A stretch of 64,000 nt of DNA from Leucobacter komagatae (GTDB lineage: Bacteria; Actinomycetota; Actinomycetes; Actinomycetales; Microbacteriaceae), in assembly GCF_000834055.1 (NCBI RefSeq), contig NZ_JXSQ01000017.1, forward strand, positions 1-64,000. The letters run 5' to 3'. Positions within the stretch are counted from its first letter, which is position 1, and each line of letters begins with the position of its first letter. A program made the translations under genes and the position numbers. The notes under the pieces are model-generated. The model had not been told where the DNA came from and did not search any database. It was given only the letters and a program-made list of their open reading frames with translations. Shown here piece after piece: positions 17,819 to 26,445 of this stretch.

Positions 17819-19114
17819 TTACTCGCCGAGATCGCGCCACGCCAGCTCGGCTGCGTCGCGAGTGCCTGGCCGCACGTTTGCGAAGCGCGCGAACCCCTCG
17901 GCCTCGAGCCGCGCGACAAGCGTTTTCATGTTCTTCTGTCGCTTCTCGAGGCGCACCCGCAAGCCGTCCGCAACGAGTGCGCGCTTGAGCACCATGAGCT
18001 CCTCGAGCGGTGTGTCTGCGTCAGCCACGAGCGCGACCGACTCAGGCCCTGCGTTCGCGTCAAGCTCGATGAGGTCGACAACGCGCTCGAACCCGATAGA
18101 GAATCCGACCGCTGGAACGTCCTGGCCGAGGAAGCGGCCGATCATTCCGTCGTAGCGCCCGCCCCCGCCAACGGAGGATCCCGAACCGGGGTGGGCGATC
18201 TCGAAGATCGTGCCGGTGTAGTAGCCCATCCCGCGCACAAGGGTGGGATCAAAGCGAATCTCGACGCCCTCGGGCAACCCGCCAGCGAGCGACTCACCGA
18301 GCGTCACAAGACTCTCGACGCCCTCCGTTGCGGCGCCCTCTGGCAGCACCCCGGAGATAGCTTCGCGGGTCACCGGGATCCCTGCAGCGAGTGCGGAATC
18401 GACGCCAGCAAGGATGCCGCGCATCGCTTCGGCCCCTGCCTCATTCCTCTCGGCGAGTTCGGTGACGACACCTTCAACGCCAATCTTGTCGAGCTTGTCG
18501 ACGGTGATGAGCGCCGCCGAGTGTTCTTCTGGCGCGAAGCCGCAGTGGTCGAGCAGGCCGAACAGGATGCGCCTGTCGTTCACCCGAATGACACAGTCCT
18601 TCAGACCGAGCTGCGCAAGCACCTGCGACGTCGCAGTGATCAGCTCGATCTCCGCGATGACGCCCGCCTCGCCAATGACGTCAATGTCCGCTTGCACAAA
18701 TTGCCGGTAGCGGCCCTTCTGCGGGCGCTCAGCGCGCCAGACCGGCGCGATCTGAATCGACCGGAACACGGGTGGCAGTTCGGCGCGGTGGGTGGCGTAG
18801 AAGCGTGCGAGCGGCACCGTGAGGTCGAAGCGCAGACCCAGATCAGCGAGCTGTTCGGCGTCACCCGCGGCAACCGCTGCGGCGAGCGCTTCCGGCTTGA
18901 TGCCTCGCTTGAGGATGGAAAATGACAGCTTCTCGTTGTCTCCCCCGAGCCCGGAGTGCAGCCGCGCATGGTCCTCCACGACCGGGGTCTCGATCTCGTC
19001 GAAACCGTGGTTGCGGTATACGCGTCGGATGATGCCGAGTGCGCGCTCACGGCGCGCTTTATCTTCTGGCAGGAAGTCGCGCATGCCGCGCGGCGGGTTC
19101 ACAGGGTTAGCCAT
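17819..19114 (-). CDS. hisS: histidyl-tRNA synthetase
   Basis: Class II aminoacyl-tRNA synthetase (431 aa) charging tRNA-His. Motif 2 is seen at WRAERPQKGRYRQFVQADID, the histidine-specific signature at TLVRGMGYYTGTIFEI, motif 3 at VGGGGRYDGMIGRF with GFSIGFERV, and the C-terminal anticodon-binding domain follows (ESVALVADADTPLEEL onward). All essential parts are intact. It is transcribed toward eno with a 95-bp gap. Confidence 0.97.
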   Translation of the reverse strand: MANPVNPPRGMRDFLPEDKARRERALGIIRRVYRNHGFDEIETPVVEDHARLHSGLGGDNEKLSFSILKRGIKPEALAAAVAAGDAEQLADLGLRFDLTVPLARFYATHRAELPPVFRSIQIAPVWRAERPQKGRYRQFVQADIDVIGEAGVIAEIELITATSQVLAQLGLKDCVIRVNDRRILFGLLDHCGFAPEEHSAALITVDKLDKIGVEGVVTELAERNEAGAEAMRGILAGVDSALAAGIPVTREAISGVLPEGAATEGVESLVTLGESLAGGLPEGVEIRFDPTLVRGMGYYTGTIFEIAHPGSGSSVGGGGRYDGMIGRFLGQDVPAVGFSIGFERVVDLIELDANAGPESVALVADADTPLEELMVLKRALVADGLRVRLEKRQKNMKTLVARLEAEGFARFANVRPGTRDAAELAWRDLGE

Positions 19115-19159
19115 GGGTTCTATTCTTCCATGATGCCGACCGCTTGAGGCACGACTACG

Positions 19160-19912
19160 TCAATGCCCCACCCTTGCGGCAGCACGGCCAATAGCTCGCG
19201 CAGCCTCACGCACAGCATGCCCATATTCGGCGTAGCGTTCTGGAACGATTCGGCTTGACGGCCCTGAGACTGAAACACTGCCCAGTGGATCTCCCCCCGG
19301 GCCCAGGATGGCCGCGCCGAGCGAGGTGATTCCCGTACTGAGGCCCTCCTCGTTAATCGAGTATCCCCTCGCCCGAACATCTCTGATTTCCTCGAGCAAC
19401 ATCCCTCGGTCGGTGAGCGTCCGCTCGGTTACGCTGTCAAGCGAACTCTCGCAGTAGCGTTCGACGTACGTCTCTTCCGATGCGGCCAGGTAGGCGAGCC
19501 CCGTTGCCGAGGCATGCAGTGGGATCTTGCTACCCAGCGGGAGGAAGGCGCGCAGAACGTGCGGCGTGTCCAACCGTTCGGCGAGAATGAGAATGTCACC
19601 GTCTGGAATCGCGAGGTGAACGGTCTCGGTTGTCGCCAGTTGTAGCGCGTTCATTGGCGCGATCGCAATGTCCCGCAGCGTACTCATGGCGCCGCTCCTC
19701 ACCGCGACAGCGTAGGCGTGCGCGGTGAGCGACCACAGCTTGCTCGAGTCGTCTTGCTCGACCCACCGCAGTTCCTCGAGGGTCGTAAGGGCACGCAGCA
19801 CCGTAGCTTTGGACCCGCCCAGTTCGCGGGCTACCTCAGAAAGACCGACGGGCTGATCCTCGGAGACCGCTTCGATCACGCGGATAGCGGTCACCACACT
19901 TTGCGTACTCAT
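19160..19912 (-). CDS. IclR-family regulator
   Basis: A 250-aa IclR regulator: winged helix in residues 1-65 (GLSEVARELGGSKATVLRAL) and a GAF-like effector domain (TVHLAIPDGDILILAERLD; RGYSINEEGLSTGITSLGAA). It is divergent from the MatC-like transporter/CaiB/crotonase unit, its likely target. A direct repeat ATGAACC (19981 and 20001, 20 bp apart) lies between them as a candidate operator. The effector is probably the acid imported or its CoA ester, by inference. Confidence 0.88.
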   Translation of the reverse strand: MSTQSVVTAIRVIEAVSEDQPVGLSEVARELGGSKATVLRALTTLEELRWVEQDDSSKLWSLTAHAYAVAVRSGAMSTLRDIAIAPMNALQLATTETVHLAIPDGDILILAERLDTPHVLRAFLPLGSKIPLHASATGLAYLAASEETYVERYCESSLDSVTERTLTDRGMLLEEIRDVRARGYSINEEGLSTGITSLGAAILGPGGDPLGSVSVSGPSSRIVPERYAEYGHAVREAARAIGRAAARVGH

Positions 19913-19980
19913 GCCTTAATCATCCACGGTGCAGGCCTTGACGGAAAGCCAACGAAGCCATAGCTTGGTCGAAACGAGAA

Positions 19981-20008
19981 ATGAACCAGTGGTTTATTAG
20001 ATGAACCG
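19981..20008. promoter_or_regulatory. direct repeat between IclR gene and transporter
   Basis: ATGAACCA (19981-19988) and ATGAACCG (20001-20008) are spaced exactly 20 bp, two helical turns, on the same DNA face. They lie 44-71 bp upstream of the transporter ATG in the divergent region. Confidence 0.45.
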
Positions 20009-20051
20009 GAGTGAATTCCTCGTTCCGAACTCTTGAGTGAAAGGTTGGCCA

Positions 20052-21433
20052 ATGACGGCCCAAATCATCGCACTACTGTTGTTCGTCGGAGTGTTTGTCC
20101 TCGCACGTTGCGTAAGGTCCACCTCGGCGTCATTATGTTCGCGGCCGCGCGCGCTGTGGGGCTCTGGCTCGCCCAGATGAGCCTGCCCGATGTCATCGCA
20201 GGCTTCCCAGTGTCACTGCTCGTGCTCCTGGTCGGTGTCACATACTTCTTCGGCATAGCCCAGGCAAACGGCACCGTCGACATCATCATCGAGAGGGCGG
20301 TCAACGTCGTCGGTGACCGCGCCGCGTTGCTACCGTTCGCCTTCTTCGTGCTCACCGCGGGAATCAGCGCGATGGGCTCACCACTCGCGGGCCTCGTGAT
20401 GGCCCCCGTTGGCATGCCGCTCGCGAAGAAATACGGGATCGACCGGATGCTGATGGGGCTCGCGATTGGCTCCGGGCTAAGCGCTGGCGCGTTCGCCCCC
20501 ACCAGCCTCTTCGGCATCGTCACCTACGGCACGGCACACTCGGTAAATATTGACCTCAACCCGCTCACCCTCTTTGCGGTCGCAGTCGGAGCGAACCTGC
20601 TGCTACTCCTCGCCGCCTACGTCATGTTCGGCGGCCTCGCCTTGTTTCGCAGACGTGGTCCCGGGCTGCTCCCGGAGAGCCTGCCACAGCTCAGCGTGAC
20701 AAAGCCAGGACCACAGCACCCGTTCGAGCGCGAGGGACACACCGCACAGAGCAGGCACGCGGTCACCTCAGGCATCCAGACACTCGAGGATCCGAGCGTG
20801 AACAAGCCGACCACGGCCCGAATGAACGGGGTGCAGGTTGCAACGGTGATGTGCATGCTCGGCCTCATCGCGAGCGTCATCGTACTGGCCGCGCTCGATC
20901 TCAGCCCCGATATTGGTGTGCTGTGCTTCGCGTTCGGCACCGTGCTCACGCTCATCAACCCCAGCGCTGGCAAGCAGGCCGTCGCAAAGATCGACTGGTC
21001 GACCGTGCTCATGGTCGGCGGCATCATCACGTTCGTCGGCGTACTCGAGCACATGGGCGCCGTTGACCTGCTCGGCGAGGCTGCAAGCAACGTTGGCACG
21101 CCCCTGCTCTCGGCCTTCGTCATCTGCCTCATCGGCGGGCTCATCTCCGCGTTCGCCTCGACGACCGGCATGCTCGCGGCGCTCGTGCCGCTCGCGATCC
21201 CTCTCGTCGCTTCCGGCGACATCGCGGGCTGGGCCGTCATCGCCGCGCTCGGCGTCTGTTCATCCATCGTCGATGTGTCGCCCTTCTCGACGGTCGGCGC
21301 GACGCTCGTCGCAACGGTCGACGAAGACGAGCGGCCCCGCATGAACAGACTCCTCACCCGCTGGGGCCTCTCGATGGTGATCGTCGGGCCAGTACTGCTC
21401 ATCGGCACCCTCGTCCTCCCCACGATGCTCTAA
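20052..21433 (+). pseudogene. MatC-like dicarboxylate (SLC13/CitMHS-type) transporter with a frameshift at codon 18
   Basis: A membrane carrier of the MatC/SLC13-like superfamily. The true start is ATG 20052, with GAAAGG seven bases upstream; it reads MTAQIIALLLFVGVFVLA, then at 20105-20107 the family sequence continues (TLRKVHLGVIMFAAA) only in the next frame. One A appears missing between GCA and ACG. In the start frame a TGA follows after about 40 codons. The rest (to 21433) is intact with some ten or more membrane segments and typical motifs (PVSLLVLLVGVTYFFGIAQ, NGTVD). It is either a recent pseudogene or a sequencing error. An uninterrupted frame from a TTG at 20033 exists but has no ribosome site and an unrelated N-terminus. 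Confidence 0.75.
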
Positions 21434-21460
21434 GCGCACCAACCCGAAACGGATCACGCC

Positions 21461-22702
21461 ATGCTTCCATTGAGTTCTTTCCGCATCATCGACCTCAGCC
21501 GCGCGCTCGCAGGCCCGCTCTGCACCGCACTGCTCGCAGACCTCGGCGCCGACATCATCAAGGTCGAATCAGGCCGCGGCGGCGACCCTGCGCGGGCGTG
21601 GCCACCGTTCGAGGCGGAACACAGCCTCTACTTCGACTCGGTGAACCGCAACAAACGATCCATCGCGCTCGATCTCTACAGCCCAGCTGGGACCGCGATC
21701 CTCGACAGGCTCATCGCGGGGGCCGACGCGCTCGTCGAGAATTTCAAACCAGGCACGCTCGACGCTATGGGATACACGGAGGCGCGGCTCCGACAGCTCA
21801 ACCCGCGCCTTGTCGTCGCATCCGTGACGGGGTACGGCACCACCGGCCCGCTGAGCGACCGCCCCGGCCTGGATCAGGTCATCCAGGCCGTCTCCGGGAT
21901 CACCTCGGTCACGGGCCCAGCCGGTTCGAGCGGCTACCGAGTGGGCCTGCCCATCGTCGATCTCACGAGCGGCATGACTGCGGCAATCGGCCTGCTCGCG
22001 GCACTCCTTGGCCGCGAGCGGCAAGCCACTCCAACCGGGAGCGGCGAGCAGGGCGGAAGTGTCGACAGGGTCGCCACGTCTCTGTACGAGACCGCGCTCA
22101 GCCTCTCGGTATTTCAGGGGCAGGCGGCGCTCACCAACGGCACTATTCCCCAGCCGCAGGGCAACGACCATCCAAGCATCACGCCGTACGGGGTGTTCGA
22201 CACGCTGACCGAGCCGATCGTCGTTGCCGTTACGACCGCGAGCCACTGGCGCAGCTTCTGCACTGCGCTCGGCTCGGAAGAACTGTTCGCCGACCCTCGA
22301 TTCGAGTCGAGCAGGGGCCGAACGGAGCACCGCGAGTCGCTCAACGTGCGAATCACCGAGCTACTCGCAGCGCGTGGTGCGGCCGAGTGGATCGCCGCGC
22401 TCAACGACGTCGGAATCCCCTGCGGCGCGATCCAGGATTACCAGCAGGTCTTGGCGCACCCGCAGACGGCTGCGCTCGGGATGATCCGCGACACCGTTCG
22501 CGGCGACGGCAGCGAGCTCAAGCTTCTCCGCGGGCCGCTCACTCTCGACGGCGAGCCCACTGGCGTGCACCGGCCGCCGCCGGGCTTCGGCGAGCACGGC
22601 GTCGAAGTGCTGCGCGAGCTGGGGCTGGCCGAGTCCGTGGTGACGCAGCTCATCGCCGACGCTGTCCTCGTCGGGGTCCCCGCGACACCGGGCGCGCAAT
22701 GA
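21461..22702 (+). CDS. CaiB/BaiF-family (type III) CoA-transferase
   Basis: A 413-aa family III CoA-transferase, which moves CoA between carboxylic acids through an aspartyl-CoA thioester. The N-terminal signature VIDLSRALAGPLCTALLADLGA-like region is at about 9-30, the KRSIALDL segment at 65-72, and the catalytic Asp lies in LPIVDLTSGM (Asp167). It starts 27 bp after the transporter, and its stop overlaps the crotonase-fold gene as ATGA, so the three form one unit. Activation of the imported acid to its CoA ester is the likely role; the acid is unknown. Confidence 0.88.
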   Translation: MLPLSSFRIIDLSRALAGPLCTALLADLGADIIKVESGRGGDPARAWPPFEAEHSLYFDSVNRNKRSIALDLYSPAGTAILDRLIAGADALVENFKPGTLDAMGYTEARLRQLNPRLVVASVTGYGTTGPLSDRPGLDQVIQAVSGITSVTGPAGSSGYRVGLPIVDLTSGMTAAIGLLAALLGRERQATPTGSGEQGGSVDRVATSLYETALSLSVFQGQAALTNGTIPQPQGNDHPSITPYGVFDTLTEPIVVAVTTASHWRSFCTALGSEELFADPRFESSRGRTEHRESLNVRITELLAARGAAEWIAALNDVGIPCGAIQDYQQVLAHPQTAALGMIRDTVRGDGSELKLLRGPLTLDGEPTGVHRPPPGFGEHGVEVLRELGLAESVVTQLIADAVLVGVPATPGAQ

Positions 22703-23601
22703 TCCCCGTTGGCGCGGCGCGGGAGGCGCTACACACCGCCGCAGGCGCGATCCGCTCGACCGTTGCGGCGGGGATTGGCACCATCTCGATCGACCGCCAG
22801 GCCAAGCGCAATGCACTCACGCCCGAACTGTGTGACGCGCTCGCCGCAACCGTTGCCCGTCTCGATCGCGACCCCGCGGTGCGCGTCATCGCCCTCACGG
22901 GCGCTGGCGCAGATTTCTCAGCCGGGGCCGATATCGCCGAGCTTCCGCGCGTGCTGTTCGACACCGGCGACCAGTCAGCCCGCGACGGGCAGGCTGGCGA
23001 CCCGCCAAGGAGCGGCGCGGGGGTGGACCACCTGACGGCAGCGGACGAAGCGTTCGGCGCGGCCCGCAAACCAACGGTCGCCCTCGTGCGCGGCGTGTGC
23101 ATGGGGGGCGGGTGGCAGCTCGCCTCTGCCTGCGACATCGTGCTCAGCGCAGACGATGCGAGAATCGCCATCACCCCAGCGCTGCTCGGCATTGTCTATC
23201 CGCGGCGCGGCGTCGACAGGCTCGTGCGCACGGTCGGGGTCGACCGAGCGAAGTATCTCCTCTTCAGCGGCGCGCGGGTGTCTCCGGCCGACGCAGAGCG
23301 ATGGGGCCTGGTCACCGCGGTGATTCCCGCCGCCCAGTTCACCCAGGCGGTCGCCGCGCTACTCGAGCGGATCGCGCGGAACTCGCAGTACTCGGTGCAC
23401 GCGACAAAGCGCCTCATCGACGCTGGGGTTCGCGCGCAGGGGCAGCCGGTCGGCGATTCCCGCGCCCCCAGCAAACTCGACGGCGACTGGGAGGCGGTCT
23501 GGTCGGAGATGGCCGGAAACCCCGACCTGCTGGCGGGCCGCGCGGCATTTCTCGCCGGTGACACTCCGGTATTCCCTTGGGAGCCACCCGGTCAGCGGTA
23601 G
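22699..23601 (+). CDS. enoyl-CoA hydratase/isomerase-family protein
   Basis: A 300-aa crotonase-fold protein. The oxyanion-hole segments are present: GADFSAGADIAEL (70-82) and RGVCMGGGWQLASACD (131-146). The region that usually holds the first catalytic Glu reads ITPALLGIVYPRRGVDRLV, without Glu, so a plain hydratase is doubtful; isomerase, decarboxylase or hydrolase chemistry fits as well. It carries an insert around residues 83-112 compared with a compact crotonase. It is translationally coupled to the CoA-transferase and presumably acts on that enzyme's product. Confidence 0.85.
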   Translation: MIPVGAAREALHTAAGAIRSTVAAGIGTISIDRQAKRNALTPELCDALAATVARLDRDPAVRVIALTGAGADFSAGADIAELPRVLFDTGDQSARDGQAGDPPRSGAGVDHLTAADEAFGAARKPTVALVRGVCMGGGWQLASACDIVLSADDARIAITPALLGIVYPRRGVDRLVRTVGVDRAKYLLFSGARVSPADAERWGLVTAVIPAAQFTQAVAALLERIARNSQYSVHATKRLIDAGVRAQGQPVGDSRAPSKLDGDWEAVWSEMAGNPDLLAGRAAFLAGDTPVFPWEPPGQR

Positions 23602-23620
23602 CCAGCGACGATCGGGCCGT

Positions 23621-24373
23621 TCAGTTGCGCTTTCCGAGGAGCTGCCCGATCCTCCTGGCTGTCTCACGCACGTGGCCGACGAGCGTCTCGGTCGCCGGGA
23701 GGGTTTCGCGGGTCGACACCGATACCGAGCCGAGTGGCTCACTGCCGAGGGCAACCGGCACGGCGAGAGCGGAGACCTGTTCATCGTATTCGCCACGCGT
23801 CACGCAGTAGCCCAGCTCGCGGATGCGCGAGAATTCCGCTTCGAGCGCTTCAGGGTTCATGCTCGTGACAGAGGTGTAGCGCGCGAGAGGTCGCTGGCTT
23901 GTGAAGTACTCACGCATCGCCCGTGGGAGGTGCGCATAGTAGGCCTTCGAGATGGCCCCAACGTGCGCGGGGAACAGCTCCCCCGTTGTCGGGTAACCGC
24001 GCAGCGGCCCTTCCGGCCCGTCGACCGAGATCACGGCGCGCATATGCGCGTGGTCTGCGACGGCGAACGTCGCTGTGAGCCCCGTCTGCTCTGCGAGGCT
24101 GGCGACGACTGGGCGGGTGATGCTCGCGAGCGAGGCGGTGCTCTGCCATGCGCGCGAGAGGTGGAGCACCCCTGGGCCGAGCTTGTAGACGCGGCGCTGG
24201 TCGTCGCGGCGAAGAAACTGCAGTTTGGTGAGGGTGTGGATCGTGCGCTGCGCGCTCGACGTTGAGCATCCGAGCAGCTGGGCGAGTTCGGTCACCCCGA
24301 CCTCGCGCCTGTCTGCGTTGAAGAGCAGGAGCGCTTCGAGCGCGCGCTCAACGCTGTCTAGGGTCTCGGTCAT
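23621..24373 (-). CDS. IclR-family regulator of the OPT/peptidase E unit
   Basis: A 250-aa IclR regulator: winged helix in residues 1-70 (VTELAQLLGCSTSSAQRTIH) and a GAF-like domain (TATFAVADHAHMRAVISVDG; GYCVTRGEYDEQVSALAVPV). I use ATG 24373, because the longer frame adds an unrelated N-terminus. GATAAT ends six bases before this ATG with no ribosome site, so the gene is probably leaderless. A 21-bp palindrome overlaps that -10, a clear autorepression arrangement. It is divergent from the aminotransferase-pepE-DUF1177-OPT operon, its probable second target. Confidence 0.9.
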   Translation of the reverse strand: MTETLDSVERALEALLLFNADRREVGVTELAQLLGCSTSSAQRTIHTLTKLQFLRRDDQRRVYKLGPGVLHLSRAWQSTASLASITRPVVASLAEQTGLTATFAVADHAHMRAVISVDGPEGPLRGYPTTGELFPAHVGAISKAYYAHLPRAMREYFTSQRPLARYTSVTSMNPEALEAEFSRIRELGYCVTRGEYDEQVSALAVPVALGSEPLGSVSVSTRETLPATETLVGHVRETARRIGQLLGKRN

Positions 24374-24380
24374 GCTGTAA

Positions 24381-24401
24381 TTATCCCGCATAGCGGGATA
24401 A
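24381..24401. promoter_or_regulatory. 21-bp palindromic operator, IclR/OPT operon
   Basis: TTATCCCGC-ATA-GCGGGATAA, perfect 9-bp arms. It overlaps the -10 (GATAAT, minus strand, 24380-24385) of the IclR gene and lies just upstream of a possible plus-strand promoter (TTGTTC 24405-24410, 16-bp spacer, TAATTC 24427-24432) of the divergent operon. Confidence 0.78.
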
Positions 24402-24487
24402 GCCTTGTTCGGTTGGCTCGCGTACCTAATTCTGATTGAGCACCTCCTCAGCATCGAGGTGGAATCAGGAAAGAGGCGAATCCAACG

Positions 24488-25690
24488 ATGGACTGGCAGA
24501 CCCACCAGGAAGCGAACCGCGCGGGCACTGAGCTCGGCGGAACCTATCTGTACTTCGACACCGCGGCCGCGGCTCCCCCGGTGATCGCGGCCGTCGAGGC
24601 GGCGAGTGAATACCTCTGGAAGACGACGCGCACGGGTCCATACCTGCCGAGCCTCCGAGCCGAGATCTACGCGCAGCTCGACGAGATCCGCGGCCGGGCC
24701 GCGAGCTTCTTGGGCGCGACGCCAGAGGAACTCGCGTTCACGCGCAACGGCACCGAATCGATCAGCCTCGTCGCACGCGGCCTACGCTTTGAACCAGGCG
24801 ACGAGATCATCGTGCCCGACACCGAGATGCTCTCCAACATCGCCATCTGGCGGATGGTCGCCACAGAATCTGGTGCGACAATCGTCACGGTCGCCGGCGG
24901 CCCAACCGGCCTGCTCGATCCCGAGGCGGTGCGCGCGGCGATCACCGAGCGCACGAAGCTCCTGACGTTCGCGGCGCTCTCGAACGTGACGGGTGCCGTG
25001 CAGCCCGTCGTCGAGCTGTGCGAGGTTGCGGCTGCCGCTGGCGTGCTCGTGCACGTGAATGCCGCGCAGGCCATCGGCATGATGCCTGTCGGGTTCGACG
25101 TCTGGCCGTGCGACTTCATCTCAGCATGCACACGCAAGGGGCTCCGCGCGATCGAAGGCTCTGGCGTGCTCGCCGTGCGCGAGCAGCACCTCGACGCACT
25201 CACGCCAACGCTCGCTGGCTGGTGGAACGCGGGGCTCGGAGACGGTGAAGACGTCACGTTCATGCACGCCGCACGCAAGCTCGAAGCGGGCTCGCCGAAC
25301 GTGCCCGCAATCCTCGCGCTCGGGGCCGCCATCGCGGTAGCCGAGGGGCTTGGGGTCGATGCGATCCACACCCGCGTGCGCGAACTCACGGAATACGCGG
25401 CAACCCGGCTGCGCGAGATCCAAGGCACGCAGATCTACGGGCCGGAGCGCGACGCTGATCGCCTCGGCATCCTGCCGTTCAACATCGACGGCTGCGACCC
25501 CGCGAAGCTCACGCTCGCGCTTGAGCGCCGCGGCATCATCATCGAGGCAGGTCACTTCATGGCGACCCCCATCCTCGCCGCGTACGGCGTCGAGCGGATG
25601 GCCCGCGTGTCGCTCCACTACTTCAACACCATCGACGAAATCGATCAGCTCGTCGCAGCGATCGACGCAGAAAGAGGAATCAACGCATGA
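24488..25690 (+). CDS. class V aminotransferase-fold PLP enzyme
   Basis: A 400-aa fold-type I PLP enzyme of the class V (cysteine desulfurase/selenocysteine lyase/isopenicillin-N epimerase-like) family. FTRNGTESISLVARGL (85-100) forms the PLP phosphate cradle and the Schiff-base Lys is in ACTRKGLRAIEGSGVL (Lys217). The position that is nearly always Asp (VDGAQ motif, contact to the pyridine nitrogen) is Asn191 here (HVNAAQAIG), which would weaken classical transaminase chemistry. It is first in the pepE-DUF1177-OPT operon, its stop overlapping pepE as ATGA. Racemase/epimerase, lyase or desulfurase roles are all possible. Confidence 0.85.
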   Translation: MDWQTHQEANRAGTELGGTYLYFDTAAAAPPVIAAVEAASEYLWKTTRTGPYLPSLRAEIYAQLDEIRGRAASFLGATPEELAFTRNGTESISLVARGLRFEPGDEIIVPDTEMLSNIAIWRMVATESGATIVTVAGGPTGLLDPEAVRAAITERTKLLTFAALSNVTGAVQPVVELCEVAAAAGVLVHVNAAQAIGMMPVGFDVWPCDFISACTRKGLRAIEGSGVLAVREQHLDALTPTLAGWWNAGLGDGEDVTFMHAARKLEAGSPNVPAILALGAAIAVAEGLGVDAIHTRVRELTEYAATRLREIQGTQIYGPERDADRLGILPFNIDGCDPAKLTLALERRGIIIEAGHFMATPILAAYGVERMARVSLHYFNTIDEIDQLVAAIDAERGINA

Positions 25691-26445
25691 CCAACGCACT
25701 TCTCATGAGCAGCTCGCGGATGGGCAGCCTCGGCTACCTGGAGCACGCAGCACCGCAACTGAACACTGTGCTCGAGGGCACGAGCCGCAAGGTGCTCTTC
25801 GTCCCATACGCTGCCGTGTCCTTTTCCTACGACACCTACGAGGATCTCGCGGCCCCGCCGTTCACCGCTGTCGACGCGGAGCTCACCTCGATCCACCGCT
25901 TCGACGACCCCGTCGCCGCAGTGCGCGCCGCTGACGTGATCGCGATCGGCGGCGGCAACAGCTTCGCGCTGCTCAACCGGTTGTACGGCGCCGAGCTTGT
26001 GCGAGAGATCCGCACCCAGGTCACCGAGCGCGGCACCACCTACATCGGGTGGAGCGCTGGTACCAATGTCGCGACGCCAACGATCCGCACCACCAACGAC
26101 ATGCCGATCGTTGAGCCGCCCTCGCTCTCGGCCATCGGTCTCGTGCCGTTCCAGATCAACCCGCACTTCATCTCGGGGAAGCCTGCCGGCCACAACGGTG
26201 AGAGCCGCGAGGAGCGGCTCGCGGAGTTCACCGCGATCAACCCGGGCGAAGAGGTGCTCGCGATCGTCGAGGGCACTGCGCTGCACGTGACAGGGTCGCG
26301 AGGCACCATCCTCAGCAACGCGGCGCTCGACAGCGCGGGCTCGCACTCCGCCGACGGGCTCGTCTTCGCGAACGCCGCCGAGCCGCGCACGATCGCGGCG
26401 GGCGAGAGCTTCGAGCTCTCAGAGATCTCGGGGCCGGTGATCTAA
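25687..26445 (+). CDS. pepE: peptidase E (S51 aspartyl dipeptidase)
   Basis: A 252-aa cytoplasmic serine peptidase of family S51, which in Salmonella cleaves Asp-X dipeptides. The nucleophile lies in GWSAGTN (Ser123), followed by Asp138 (TTNDMPI) and His160 (INPHF); the spacings of 15 and 22 residues equal those of the Salmonella triad Ser120-Asp135-His157. The Gly-rich AIGGGNSFALL segment (86-96) is also typical. Coupling to genes on both sides by overlapping stops and starts and an oligopeptide transporter downstream point to digestion of an imported Asp-containing peptide. Confidence 0.93.
   Translation: MTNALLMSSSRMGSLGYLEHAAPQLNTVLEGTSRKVLFVPYAAVSFSYDTYEDLAAPPFTAVDAELTSIHRFDDPVAAVRAADVIAIGGGNSFALLNRLYGAELVREIRTQVTERGTTYIGWSAGTNVATPTIRTTNDMPIVEPPSLSAIGLVPFQINPHFISGKPAGHNGESREERLAEFTAINPGEEVLAIVEGTALHVTGSRGTILSNAALDSAGSHSADGLVFANAAEPRTIAAGESFELSEISGPVI

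Noticed and set aside
20100-20110. Programmed -1 frameshift in the transporter
   Set aside because: There is no slippery heptamer or downstream structure; a missing base explains it more simply.
21598-22698. Long upstream reading of the crotonase-fold gene
   Set aside because: It is Arg/His-rich shadow sequence of the CaiB gene; the coupled ATG at 22699 is the natural start.
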